Shown here: positions 17,432-25,699 of the stretch, in pieces | Numbering within the stretch: the first letter of the stretch is position 1 | How the letters are laid out: each line of letters begins with the position of its first letter | NCBI GenBank assembly: GCA_943787265.1 | Contig: CALSLT010000028.1 | Coordinates: 39,389-103,388, forward strand | Source: an uncultured Planctomycetaceae bacterium | Lineage (GTDB): Bacteria > Planctomycetota > Planctomycetia > Planctomycetales > Planctomycetaceae | Reading direction: 5' to 3' | Length of the DNA: 64,000 nucleotides | The notes under the pieces: generated by a model | Databases searched by the model: none | Told to the model about the DNA's origin: nothing | Seen by the model: the letters and a program-made list of their open reading frames with translations, nothing else | Program-made: the position numbers and the translations under genes

Positions 17432-17998
17432 ATGGGACTTTTCGACTTCTTCTCACGCGGATCAAAAAGCAAAGGTAAGACCGAATCGGATCCTCGGTGC
17501 GATCACTACTCATTCGCCCATGTTGTCCTTCGAGAAGCTGCCTTCGAAAACCCTACAAAATGTGTCACTTCGTTAGCCGCGACCGACGGCAAAGAATATT
17601 TGACTGAGCTTTGGAACGATGTCGTTGAAACCTGCAAACAACACAACCAGCCAGCCGAATTGACGCTGGATGACATTCTAATTCACAAACTTCGAGTTGG
17701 CCCTTTTCCTTGCACGATTCTGGAAATGCCCGCTCCCCACTTTGCGACGGAAGCTTTTTTTGTCGCCCTGATTCTTACTGTCGACATCACTGACCAATCA
17801 CAAAACATGACGAATGGGTCCGTTCGTTTCTTGACTCTGGAAAATGGCGAACCCAACGAAGAAGAAGTCCAGACTGTCCTTGGCGAATGGTCCGCCGAAG
17901 GCAATCACAGCAATCTTGGCCCCGGACCTTATCCGGACCTCAGCGAATTCGTGACAAGAATTACCGACATGGTCTCGCAACCGAGCCTGCCAGAATAA
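17432..17998 (+). CDS. unknown cytoplasmic protein
   Basis: I do not recognise this 188-residue protein. It starts MGLFDFFSRGSKSKGK, a basic linker also seen at the start of many small soluble proteins, and then looks like one globular alpha/beta domain with CTILEMPAPHFATEAFFVALIL as a central strand region. There is no signal peptide. The N-terminal two thirds hold four cysteines without a metal-site pattern. It follows the GspE-like gene by 74 bases on the same strand and precedes the CvpA-like gene, so it may belong to the same unit. Confidence 0.6.
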   Translation: MGLFDFFSRGSKSKGKTESDPRCDHYSFAHVVLREAAFENPTKCVTSLAATDGKEYLTELWNDVVETCKQHNQPAELTLDDILIHKLRVGPFPCTILEMPAPHFATEAFFVALILTVDITDQSQNMTNGSVRFLTLENGEPNEEEVQTVLGEWSAEGNHSNLGPGPYPDLSEFVTRITDMVSQPSLPE

Positions 17999-18021
17999 CC
18001 TTTATCATTAACCGGCAAGGC

Positions 18022-18037
18022 GTGCGTCGAGACGCAC
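18022..18037. repeat. short palindrome related to type B repeat
   Basis: GTGCGTC-GA-GACGCAC is a perfect 7-base-pair inverted repeat between the unknown gene and the CvpA-like gene. The same half-sites form the inner part of both arms of the larger repeat at 52729-52794, so it is probably a partial copy of that family. Confidence 0.5.
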
Positions 18038-18096
18038 CAGACAGTACTGAATTTAGAAGAAGTTCAACCGGAAGTCTCAGCTTCGGAGCTGCTAAG

Positions 18097-18795
18097 ATGT
18101 TTGATGTTATTTTGCTGGTCGTTTGGGGAATCGCCACTTGGTGCATCGCTGGTGAAGGCGGCTTTGGTGCGGCTGTCAGTTGCCTCGTGATCATCATCTC
18201 AGGGCTGCTGGCGATGAACTTTTTCGAGCCATTCGCCGCGTTCGCCCAAAGCAATCTGATGGGCAGCGGGGCATGGTCGCACCGGTGGGACGTCATCATG
18301 CTCGTCGGACTGTTCGGCGGTCTCGTGTTCGGGTTGCGGGCGCTGATGGAAAAATTATCGCCACGCTACATCGAAATGAGCGGTCTTGCTCACGACATCG
18401 GCCGGTGGAGTTTTGGACTTATCGGTGGTTATGTAACGATGGCTTTCCTGCTGACGGCACTGCACACCGCACCGTTGCCACGAAACTTCATGGAGTTTCG
18501 ACCTGAACGGGCCAACCTCTTCGGAGTCATCGCCCCCGATCGCCAATGGCTTGGCTTCACGCAATACGCGAGCGAAGGCATGTTCGCGTCGGGTCGAATT
18601 TTCGATGGCCCCGTTTCCGATTTCATCGACGATCAAGCAGACGACAATCGAAACACCGTCTGGCCATCTTTCCCGATCAGATACGCAAGTCGGCGAGAAC
18701 AGTTTGCAGCCGGCGGCCTTATCGCAGCCCCAACGGTCGCACCAGCAGCCCCCGCGGCTCGACCAAGCTCTGGATCAGGCGCTGCTGGCTTCTGA
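18097..18795 (+). CDS. CvpA-family membrane protein
   Basis: The 232-residue protein starts MFDVILLVVWGIATW and has four hydrophobic helices (about residues 3-15, 22-40, 64-80, 105-125), the CvpA (colicin V production) layout. The region after residue 130 is soluble, and the tail is rich in Ala, Pro and Ser (APTVAPAAPAARPSSGSG). CvpA proteins sit in the cytoplasmic membrane and affect envelope integrity in other bacteria; the exact role is not known. GGAG lies eight bases before ATG 18097. An upstream in-frame extension from 17887 overlaps the previous gene and lacks hydrophobic character, so I reject it. Confidence 0.7.
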   Translation: MFDVILLVVWGIATWCIAGEGGFGAAVSCLVIIISGLLAMNFFEPFAAFAQSNLMGSGAWSHRWDVIMLVGLFGGLVFGLRALMEKLSPRYIEMSGLAHDIGRWSFGLIGGYVTMAFLLTALHTAPLPRNFMEFRPERANLFGVIAPDRQWLGFTQYASEGMFASGRIFDGPVSDFIDDQADDNRNTVWPSFPIRYASRREQFAAGGLIAAPTVAPAAPAARPSSGSGAAGF

Positions 18796-18802
18796 TGGTT
18801 GA

Positions 18803-19438
18803 TCAGTGATTAGCGGCTTCGAAGATTTTAATATCGGAATACACACTGGCCGTTACAAACTGATTCCATATTTGATCTCGGCAAAACCCCGGCGGCACTC
18901 GCCGAACTGAACGTTGACGCCTGGCCGCTTTGTGCTTCTTGAGGGAGTAGTGTACTCGCGCGATGAGTGCTTCAATTGGCCAACGCCCAGACAGCTTCGC
19001 GCCGAGGAATTCCAACCCGTACATTTCAAAAGTTGGCGCCCACACAATCGAACTCGTTCGCTGTTTCAGACTGCCGAACTCGTGCCTTCCGGCAATCTGT
19101 GGGCAAGATGGATCGTCCACGAGCAGTCTAAAGCGAGCTGCCCCGAACAGGTTTAGTTGGCACCGAAGTTCGGGACAACTCACCGAAATCTTCAACATCG
19201 TCGCCGCCTCGCGCGACGCGGCGATCGCCAGCGTCCGTGATGCCTGTAAGGCAAGTCGACTGCTGCTGAGTTGCGAAGTCGATGACAAAATACCGAAACG
19301 TCGCCGAGCAAGCAGGTTACGGCGAATTTCACGTCCAACGAACTGGCTACAGCACTGGCCAGAAAGTCCACGACAACCGTCACCGACGGAGAGCTTCAGA
19401 CCGAAATCGTTCGCATTCTTGCTGACTTCGCCTGACAC
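18803..19438 (-). CDS. possible hypothetical protein or decayed gene
   Basis: An open frame of up to 211 residues with a GTG start. The C-terminal half (for example FEMYGLEFLGAKLSGRWPIEALIARV and HYSLKKHKAARR) has plausible protein composition; the N-terminal half is cysteine- and arginine-rich and less convincing. I recognise no domain, and overlapping frames on the other strand are nearly as long. It could be a real orphan gene, a remnant, or chance. Confidence 0.25.
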   Translation of the reverse strand: MSGEVSKNANDFGLKLSVGDGCRGLSGQCCSQFVGREIRRNLLARRRFGILSSTSQLSSSRLALQASRTLAIAASREAATMLKISVSCPELRCQLNLFGAARFRLLVDDPSCPQIAGRHEFGSLKQRTSSIVWAPTFEMYGLEFLGAKLSGRWPIEALIARVHYSLKKHKAARRQRSVRRVPPGFCRDQIWNQFVTASVYSDIKIFEAANH

Positions 19439-20041
19439 CGTTTGGGCTCACCGATCGTCGGTCGCGATGTATCGACCATGACGGCAGCGTTGCGTTGTAA
19501 CGGCTGTGACCTGGACCTCAAAAATTCGTCCGGCCAGGAAGCAAAGAGAAGCAATTCCGGTTGGTCAATTTGGCGATATCTGGTGGTGTGGGAGCGACAG
19601 TCAATACTGGCATTCGAGCTGGTGTTTGTCGGTTGTTCCAGTTGATTCGATCACAGAATGTCGCCCTCTCTGACATGTCTCGGAATCCCTTTCCGAGCAA
19701 TCTGTCTCGAATCGGCCTCCTGAAGTGAGACCGGCCGCGTATCGACCACTCGCGTTTGACAGGCACCGTGAATATTCCCTGCCGTGACCTTGTCGCTGCA
19801 TTCGTGCGGGCAGACAACGATCATTGCCACCTTCCGAGACTTACCCGCTTTGTTTCACTGCCCTACTGAATGAGCCCGCTCGCTCAACAGTTCGGCCAGG
19901 CAAACACACCTTCCCGCGGCTCGTCAATCGGCATCTCAACCAAACTGGCACGTAGGCCACAACGTTGTTGATGCTTTGCCGTTCTGGAAGGCCAACACAT
20001 CTTCTGATGATTGCCTCATTTTCAGCCCTGGAGGAGTAGCC
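19439..20041. other. gene-poor stretch upstream of the 24-residue-repeat protein
   Basis: About 600 bases without a convincing reading frame. Short frames on both strands are arginine-, serine- and cysteine-rich, as expected of shadow frames. The end of the stretch holds the GGAGGAG binding site of the next gene at 20030-20036. Confidence 0.35.
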
Positions 20042-21418
20042 TTGTTAATCTCAGGCCACGACCAATCGTCGGCGACAAACGACTTTGTCGCCAGTCCCGC
20101 GTTCCGATGGAGCATGCTCTTCGTTGGACTCGCCACCGGATTCTTAGGCATGGACATCATGGTGCGACGGCCCATGATGCGAGAACTTGCCTCGGTCCGT
20201 ACCGAACTCTCATCCGTCGAACGTGATATGGAAGAACTCGTCGGAGTTCGCAATCAGGTCTGGGAAACAAACAACCTGTTGACCAGCCTGAAGTCACAGT
20301 ACCGACAACTCGAAGACGCCCGAGTCAGCATGAGTGCTCTCGCTCAGCTTCGCACGGAAATCGAAAACGAAGCCAGCCACACAACGGCAGCGTTTTCAAA
20401 GCTTGACCGCCTTGTCGGTCTGCAGAACGCTGTTCTGCGAAATTCAGAGAACGTTGAGTCTGCCGAAGTCAGCCTCGACCGCATGGTTGCCATGCAGGGA
20501 CACCTTGTAGAATCCGGTGAAAACACTGGCGACGCCATCTCTGCGATCAATCAGTTGGTCAAAGTCCGAGACGCTGCTGAAGTCGAAGTTGCAAAGATCG
20601 ACAACGCTTACGATGCCGTTCAAAAATTCGGCGAACTTAAGAACCAGATCATGACCAACGGCGAAGGCCTGGACATCGCCCAGGAACACGTCGCCGCTCT
20701 GGCCGCGATCAAGAATGACGTCTTCAACGAGTCGAACGATGTCGCTGCTGCTCACGAGGCAGCTCGCAACATGATCGCCCTGAAGAACGACATCAACGAA
20801 AAGTCAGAGGGTTTGGAAACTGCCAAACTGACTGCTGAAGAACTCTTCACGCTGAAAGACGCAGTCGTTTCCAAAGGTGGCAATACAGAATCCGCCTTCG
20901 CCAATACCGAACGACTCTTCACCCTCCGTGACGCTCTGATCGCCGAAACCGATCTGGATTCTGCAGAAGGAAACCTGAATCAACTCGTCGATATTCAAGA
21001 CACTTTGAATCGTCAAACAGCCGAAGTCGCCGACGCTGTCGAGACTCTGGAAGTGCTGACGGACCTCAATGACGAATTGCAGACTCAAGTCACCACGATC
21101 GACGGCATGCGAAAAAGCCTGCTGGATGTCGTGCTGATGGAATCAACGGTTCGCAAAGTGGCTGGAATTCTTGAGCCACTCGGTGAACTCACTAACCTTC
21201 GCCGTCTTAGCAGCGAAGACATGCGACAAGCCGCTCGGGTGATCATGGATCAGCGAACTTCGCGAGTCGCCACTCGCCCGACTGATTCAGCATCGAAGTC
21301 CGCTCCGAGGCTGAAACTCAACGACGTCGAACTTTTCACTGACGAGCAGCCAAAGGACATCTTCGTCCCGCTGCCGAAAGACCTCGACATCGACTCAGTG
21401 ATTGACAGCATCGAATAG
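20042..21418 (+). CDS. membrane-anchored protein of ten 24-residue helical repeats
   Basis: I chose the TTG at 20042 because GGAGGAG lies five bases upstream; an in-frame TTG at 19976 has no such site. The product is 458 residues. One membrane helix (about residues 24-41, MLFVGLATGFLGMDIMV) is followed by a charged helical segment and then, from residue 100 to 338, ten contiguous repeats of 24 residues (one of 23). Each starts with a hydrophobic residue, mostly L or M, with Leu/Ile/Val/Met at position 4, Lys/Arg/Gln at 5, mostly Asn/Asp at 6, mostly Ile/Val/Leu at 8, and an invariant Ala at 18. An eleventh partial unit follows. The C-terminus (VELFTDEQPKDIFVPLP) is acidic. This is not a recognised family to me; a stalk, scaffold or helical-hairpin solenoid is possible. 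Confidence 0.75.
   Translation: MLISGHDQSSATNDFVASPAFRWSMLFVGLATGFLGMDIMVRRPMMRELASVRTELSSVERDMEELVGVRNQVWETNNLLTSLKSQYRQLEDARVSMSALAQLRTEIENEASHTTAAFSKLDRLVGLQNAVLRNSENVESAEVSLDRMVAMQGHLVESGENTGDAISAINQLVKVRDAAEVEVAKIDNAYDAVQKFGELKNQIMTNGEGLDIAQEHVAALAAIKNDVFNESNDVAAAHEAARNMIALKNDINEKSEGLETAKLTAEELFTLKDAVVSKGGNTESAFANTERLFTLRDALIAETDLDSAEGNLNQLVDIQDTLNRQTAEVADAVETLEVLTDLNDELQTQVTTIDGMRKSLLDVVLMESTVRKVAGILEPLGELTNLRRLSSEDMRQAARVIMDQRTSRVATRPTDSASKSAPRLKLNDVELFTDEQPKDIFVPLPKDLDIDSVIDSIE
20339..21055 (+). repeat. coding tandem repeats (ten units of about 72 bases)
   Basis: This stretch encodes the ten 24-residue units of the membrane-anchored protein. The repeat is visible at protein level; the DNA of the units has diverged considerably, so the array is old rather than recently expanded. 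Confidence 0.75.
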
Positions 21419-21638
21419 TTTTCAGAACCCTGTCCGGTCGATCTAACTCTGCTCAACGTGCCACCCGCATTGATAAACGCTCACTTCTGACTGCACGCCA
21501 AGCAACCACCTTGATTGACCACGACGCCCGCCTCAAAGATTGACCACCCGAAACGCTGACCTTGATCGACCCACACCGAACGACAGGATCACCGGACAGG
21601 GAATTCTGAAAACCGAAACGCCTGCGTCTCCAGGCAGA

Positions 21639-21678
21639 AAAAACGGCGAGTCCCGGGCAACCGAGGCTCGCCGTTTTT
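21639..21678 (+). terminator. terminator-like hairpin downstream of the repeat protein
   Basis: AAAACGGCGAG ending at 21650 pairs with CTCGCCGTTTT starting at 21667 around a 16-base loop, and the right arm ends in five T. It lies about 220 bases after the stop, so it is either a distal terminator or part of a dispersed element. Confidence 0.6.
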
Positions 21679-21715
21679 CGTTGCATGACTGATATGAGTC
21701 ACTCCGGAAGAATCG

Positions 21716-21781
21716 CGTGCAGAGCCGCTGAGTCGCAAAGACTTTTGGACATGTCCCTCTGCGTCTCAGCGTCTCTGCGCG
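21716..21781. repeat. imperfect inverted repeat, dispersed palindrome type C
   Basis: Arms of 25 bases at 21716-21740 and 21757-21781 match as reverse complements at 21 of 25 positions. The right arm reads CTCTGCGTCTCAGCGTCTCT. I know this kind of sequence as a common intergenic multi-copy element in planctomycetes and relatives. Confidence 0.6.
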
Positions 21782-21972
21782 AAATTCATTCTTCTCACTC
21801 GAGAATTGAACGATCTCTTCACAGTCGTCATCTCCACCTCGTCTGCATTTTTCCCGCTCCGACCACTACGCGAAATGTCCCGAACACTCACGCAGCCAAA
21901 CTCGCCAACCCGCGAACCATGCCCTAGAATCCCGCCGTCTTTTCCCGAACCCCCTCGCACTCAGTTAGCCCT

Positions 21973-22716
21973 ATGCAAGTCGCACTTTTCGTCCCCTGCT
22001 ACATCGATCAGCTCTACCCGAATGTCGGTATGGCCACAGTGGACCTTTTGGAGCGTTTCGGCTGCGACGTCGTCGTGCCGACCGAGCAAACCTGCTGCGG
22101 GCAGCCAATGGCCAACACTGGCCTGACCGAACAGACCCGCCCACTGGCCGAGAAGTTTCTCGACCTGTTCGCCGAGTACGAATACGTCGTCTGCCCGTCG
22201 GGAAGCTGCACGGCAATGGTGACTCATCATTACGAGGAGTACCTGGACGGTCGTGACGGCTTCGAAGCACTCAAGAAGAAGACATTCGAGCTGACCGAAT
22301 TTCTCGTCGACATTCTGAAGGTCAACAAGATCGAAGGCAGCTTTCCCCACAAAGTCGGTTTGCATCAGAGCTGCCACGGCCTGAGAGAGCTTCGTCTGGG
22401 TAGCTCATCAGAACTCGTTGGTTTGACCTTTAACAAAGCCCGCTTCCTGCTTGAAAATCTGGAAGGCATCCAGATCAGCGAACTGACTCGCCCTGACGAA
22501 TGCTGCGGCTTCGGCGGAACCTTCGCAATCGCGGAGGAAGCTGTTTCCGTCATGATGGGGCAGGACCGGATCGCTGATCACGAATCGGCCGGAACGGAAA
22601 TCCTGACCGCTAACGACATGTCCTGTCTTATGCACATGGACGGTCTGATCCGCCGAGAAAAGAAGCCCATCCGAGTCATGCACCTCGCCGAAATTCTCAA
22701 CGAAGCGATTGCTTAG
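21973..22716 (+). CDS. LutA-like Fe-S oxidoreductase subunit
   Basis: The 247-residue protein matches LutA (YvfV/YkgE type, about 240 residues) from start to end. It has two cysteine-rich CCG domains: VALFVPCYIDQLYPNVG with TCCGQPMANTG (Cys41-Cys42), CPSGSCTAMV, and in the second half LHQSCHGLRELRLG with ECCGFGGTFAI. In Bacillus the LutABC complex oxidises L-lactate to pyruvate; related pairs occur in glycolate oxidase. No lutB or lutC adjoins it here, so its partners must be elsewhere. It is cytoplasmic. A frameshifted copy of its last 45 or so codons lies at 25495-25629, so this gene was once duplicated. Confidence 0.85.
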   Translation: MQVALFVPCYIDQLYPNVGMATVDLLERFGCDVVVPTEQTCCGQPMANTGLTEQTRPLAEKFLDLFAEYEYVVCPSGSCTAMVTHHYEEYLDGRDGFEALKKKTFELTEFLVDILKVNKIEGSFPHKVGLHQSCHGLRELRLGSSSELVGLTFNKARFLLENLEGIQISELTRPDECCGFGGTFAIAEEAVSVMMGQDRIADHESAGTEILTANDMSCLMHMDGLIRREKKPIRVMHLAEILNEAIA

Positions 22717-22754
22717 TCGACGAGCCAACTGCAACAGCAGGTAGCGATCTGCAA

Positions 22755-25457
22755 TCAGGGCGCGATGCCGTATTTCTGCAGCAGCGATCTCTCGACAGCC
22801 TGCCTTTCGGCCTCACCCAGAGCTCGACTGTAAACAAGAATTTCAGCGATATCACCGCTCCAGCAAAATCGTTGACGGTAGGCACATCCGATGAATGGGC
22901 GGATCGCACTCGACCGGTGATACGGGAACGCCGTGCCCGTGTCGTCCCGTTGGCCGTTGACGAACAAAGCCGTTTCTCCGGCCAGATCGCCAGCATGCAC
23001 CATCGAGCAGACCGACGTGCCGCCGATTGGCCATATCGTACTTGTCGACGACTGAATCTGCGGCCACTCTTGAGTCCCGCCAGTCGCCGCGTAACTTGAA
23101 CCGTAGCTCAATCGTCGAGACTCGCCGGCAGAAATACTGAGATTTGCATGAGCCTGGCTGATGATCGTCCCACCAGCCTTCGACCGTACGAAAGCGATGA
23201 TCGTCGACTGGTGAAATGTGAAGAGCAGCCCCGGGCACTCATCGACAACAAAATGATCGTCCACGCCGTCAAAGCGGATTGCCGGCTTCCCGCCGACTCC
23301 TTCAGTCACGTAGATCGGCTGCCGCCCCTTTTCCGGCTGCTCGCAATCCATTCCGTTGCCCGACGAGTCGTTCCAGGTCTCAACCGGAGAACCATCGGCC
23401 AGCGTTGTGAGACTGTCCGCTTTCAGCCACATGACAAGTCCTTTTGGAGAAGGAACAGGATCAGTCTGCGGCAGAACCGTAATCACAACCTGTGCGAATC
23501 CTTCAGCGCCATCATCGTCTTCGACAGCTAGTACGACACGGTGCGTGCCTGTCGGCAGATCGGCAGATGTGTTCCTTCCGGACGCTACCTCTTTGCCATT
23601 CACCATCCAGCGGAAGTCGACGCAACGGCCGTCGTTGTCGACAGTGCCGCTTCCATCGAGCGAAACTTGCTGTCGACCATTTCCGTCGCGATCACGGATA
23701 GTCTGCTCGACGCCGGCAGACACAAGCGGCGGCTGATTCGGAATCAAGCTGGTCCCGCCGACCTCGTCCCGACTTGTCGAGAATCCGGGACCGCCCCCCG
23801 CAACATAGCCATTGCTCGCCCCGTTGGGGTCCCTGCTCACCCAGAATGAAAACAGCCTTCCGTTCTGAAGAGTAAAGCGAAAGCGCACGGACCGACCGGC
23901 CAGCTCTGCAAAGTTCGCGTTCTTCCACGAGACGCTCTGCAATGTCTTATTCGAACGGATTGCCTGGCAGTTCTCTTTGGTAAACGGAGCAATGACGTCG
24001 CCGTTTTCGTCGAGCACTTCGACCAGCAAATTCCCTCGCCCCGCATCGACGTTCACAAACAAGTTCGCGCCACTGAACCGCACTTTTCGCGTCGTCAGCG
24101 TTTTCGGTTCATTGGAATCCGATTCCGCGTTCATCGAAGCGAATCCGTCACGACGAAGAATCGCAAGCCCGGTGGAACAGCCTGCGTACGCAGCATTCAA
24201 CAGCGCCGTATTCTGATCGGAAAAGTTCGGCGCGCCGCGACGTCCGGAAACGTAGAAGTAAAGATTGTCGCCAACGACCACAAAACTGTTTCCAGTCGAC
24301 TGGACGTTGCCCCAGTTCCAGTCGCCGCGTTTCTCGGAGATGCCGGCAAAGGTTTCGTGCGTTGGCCGGTGCCAGTGGAAGCCGTCACGAGAATATCCGA
24401 TGCAGACTTCAGCGCACTTGGGGCGGCCCGGAAACGCGTCCCTGCCTTCGGAATCGTTTTCGTGAAAGTCGCCTCGCAGAATGTTGAACATTCCCAGAAG
24501 CAGGCTTTCGTACGCGACGCAGTCCAGATGATAAAGCTGCGGCGAGACGCCCAACTCGGTACGCGGATGATCGAGGCCTCTGTCGGCCGTCACCCAAAGC
24601 GGTGCCTGAGCATCAAAGCGTCCCGGCGCAGACGGCGGCCACTGCACCGTCGATGCGTCGTTGATGTCTGGCGTTTCCCAGTACTTCTTTGCTCGACCGA
24701 GCCGAACTGGCGACCGATCCGAAGTCCGCAGGCAAAACACCCATCGCTGCCGAAATGGATCATGAAAAACGGTCGTCCGGTCGCCATGAGGTCCGCTCAA
24801 CCAGTGAGGATCGCTCCAATGAACTCCGTCGGGCGAGGTGCGGTATTCAGTCTTCCAGCCTTTTCCGATGTTCGTCAGGAAGTACTTGAATCGTCTATCC
24901 AGATCAGGCTCCTGCAAGTCCATCAGCAGCGAATTCGATTCCGTCGCTCCTCGATTCAATACGATGTTCGTCCCTGGCACGACATCCAGGTTCGGCTTCG
25001 TCCAGTTGATACCGTCGTCGGACTCAGCCAGGCAAAGGTGCTCGATGTAGCCGCCCATGTACCACATGCGAAACTTCTTCCGATGCGGGTCGTACCAGAT
25101 TCCGCCGCTGTACGGGCAGGCCGTAGGAAGACTACCAGCCGCCTTGCTCATCTCCCACGGTTTGTCGTAAGTCAAAACAGGATTCGCCGAATGATAGACC
25201 GGCTTGTGGAACTCTCGTGTCAGGTTGGTTTCTTCAATGAGAAAATCGTCCACGAACAGCTGACGTCCGACATCAATCGAAATGACATCCGGCGGCTGCT
25301 TGAGATACGGCGGAGTCGGCAATCGCTCAGGAAGCCGATCCATCCTGAGGGGCCATTGATCGGGAAGCTCGATCCCGTTGTGAAGCCTCTCCCCACAGAA
25401 CGCTGCGTCAGCAGCCAGCGTGACAAGCAAACAAAGAACGAATGCGAAGAGCCGCAT
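22755..25457 (-). CDS. secreted GH43/GH32-like propeller protein with PKD and LamG-like domains
   Basis: The 900-residue protein starts with a signal peptide (LFAFVLCLLVTLAADAAFCG). Residues about 50-430 form a probable five-bladed propeller of the glycoside hydrolase 43/32 superfamily: RQLFVDDFLIEETNL, YSGGIWYDPHRKKFRMWYMGG, CLAESDDGINW, VCIGYSRDGFHWHRP, LYFYVSGRRGA. A beta domain follows, then a PKD-like domain (about 605-680, PLVSAGVEQTIRDRDGNG) and a concanavalin/LamG-like domain (about 690-900, MWLKADSLTTLADGSPVETW). I could not identify three catalytic carboxylates with confidence, so activity is open. It would act outside the cell on a polysaccharide. The gene sits between the intact lutA-like gene and a broken copy of its tail. 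Confidence 0.75.
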   Translation of the reverse strand: MRLFAFVLCLLVTLAADAAFCGERLHNGIELPDQWPLRMDRLPERLPTPPYLKQPPDVISIDVGRQLFVDDFLIEETNLTREFHKPVYHSANPVLTYDKPWEMSKAAGSLPTACPYSGGIWYDPHRKKFRMWYMGGYIEHLCLAESDDGINWTKPNLDVVPGTNIVLNRGATESNSLLMDLQEPDLDRRFKYFLTNIGKGWKTEYRTSPDGVHWSDPHWLSGPHGDRTTVFHDPFRQRWVFCLRTSDRSPVRLGRAKKYWETPDINDASTVQWPPSAPGRFDAQAPLWVTADRGLDHPRTELGVSPQLYHLDCVAYESLLLGMFNILRGDFHENDSEGRDAFPGRPKCAEVCIGYSRDGFHWHRPTHETFAGISEKRGDWNWGNVQSTGNSFVVVGDNLYFYVSGRRGAPNFSDQNTALLNAAYAGCSTGLAILRRDGFASMNAESDSNEPKTLTTRKVRFSGANLFVNVDAGRGNLLVEVLDENGDVIAPFTKENCQAIRSNKTLQSVSWKNANFAELAGRSVRFRFTLQNGRLFSFWVSRDPNGASNGYVAGGGPGFSTSRDEVGGTSLIPNQPPLVSAGVEQTIRDRDGNGRQQVSLDGSGTVDNDGRCVDFRWMVNGKEVASGRNTSADLPTGTHRVVLAVEDDDGAEGFAQVVITVLPQTDPVPSPKGLVMWLKADSLTTLADGSPVETWNDSSGNGMDCEQPEKGRQPIYVTEGVGGKPAIRFDGVDDHFVVDECPGLLFTFHQSTIIAFVRSKAGGTIISQAHANLSISAGESRRLSYGSSYAATGGTQEWPQIQSSTSTIWPIGGTSVCSMVHAGDLAGETALFVNGQRDDTGTAFPYHRSSAIRPFIGCAYRQRFCWSGDIAEILVYSRALGEAERQAVERSLLQKYGIAP

Positions 25458-25494
25458 AGTGAGCCCTCAACGATTTGGTGAACGGTGACGAGAC

Positions 25495-25629
25495 ACGTGC
25501 CCCGAATTTCTCTGCGCCACAAACAGGTCCTACCCCGTGCACATGGATGGTTTGATCCAAAGAGCAAAGAACCCACATGAGTCATGACCTCGCTCAACTT
25601 CTTAACGAAGCCGCCAAGATCGACCGTTA
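25495..25629 (+). pseudogene. remnant of a second lutA-like gene (3' end)
   Basis: Read on the plus strand this gives DTCPEFLCATNRSYPVHMDG and then, after a one-base deletion, DLAQLLNEAAKIDR and a stop. It aligns with the C-terminus of the LutA-like protein (EILTANDMSCLMHMDG, LAEILNEAIA). At base level TGCACATGGA, GAGTCATG, ACCTCGC and AACGAAGC are shared in order with 22631-22708. Only the tail is left, so this is a decayed duplicate. It lies on the same strand as the intact gene, on the other side of the 900-residue protein gene. Confidence 0.75.
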
Positions 25630-25699
25630 ACTGCAAAGTTTGTAGGAAGGCTCACAAACTGCCGTTATCTGAAAGTCCGTTGCAGAATACCACCGAGCA

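Noticed and set aside
21511..21575. Three GATTGACC-like words suggesting a short direct-repeat array
   Set aside because: Spacing and sequence vary and there are only three copies, too few for CRISPR or an iteron set.
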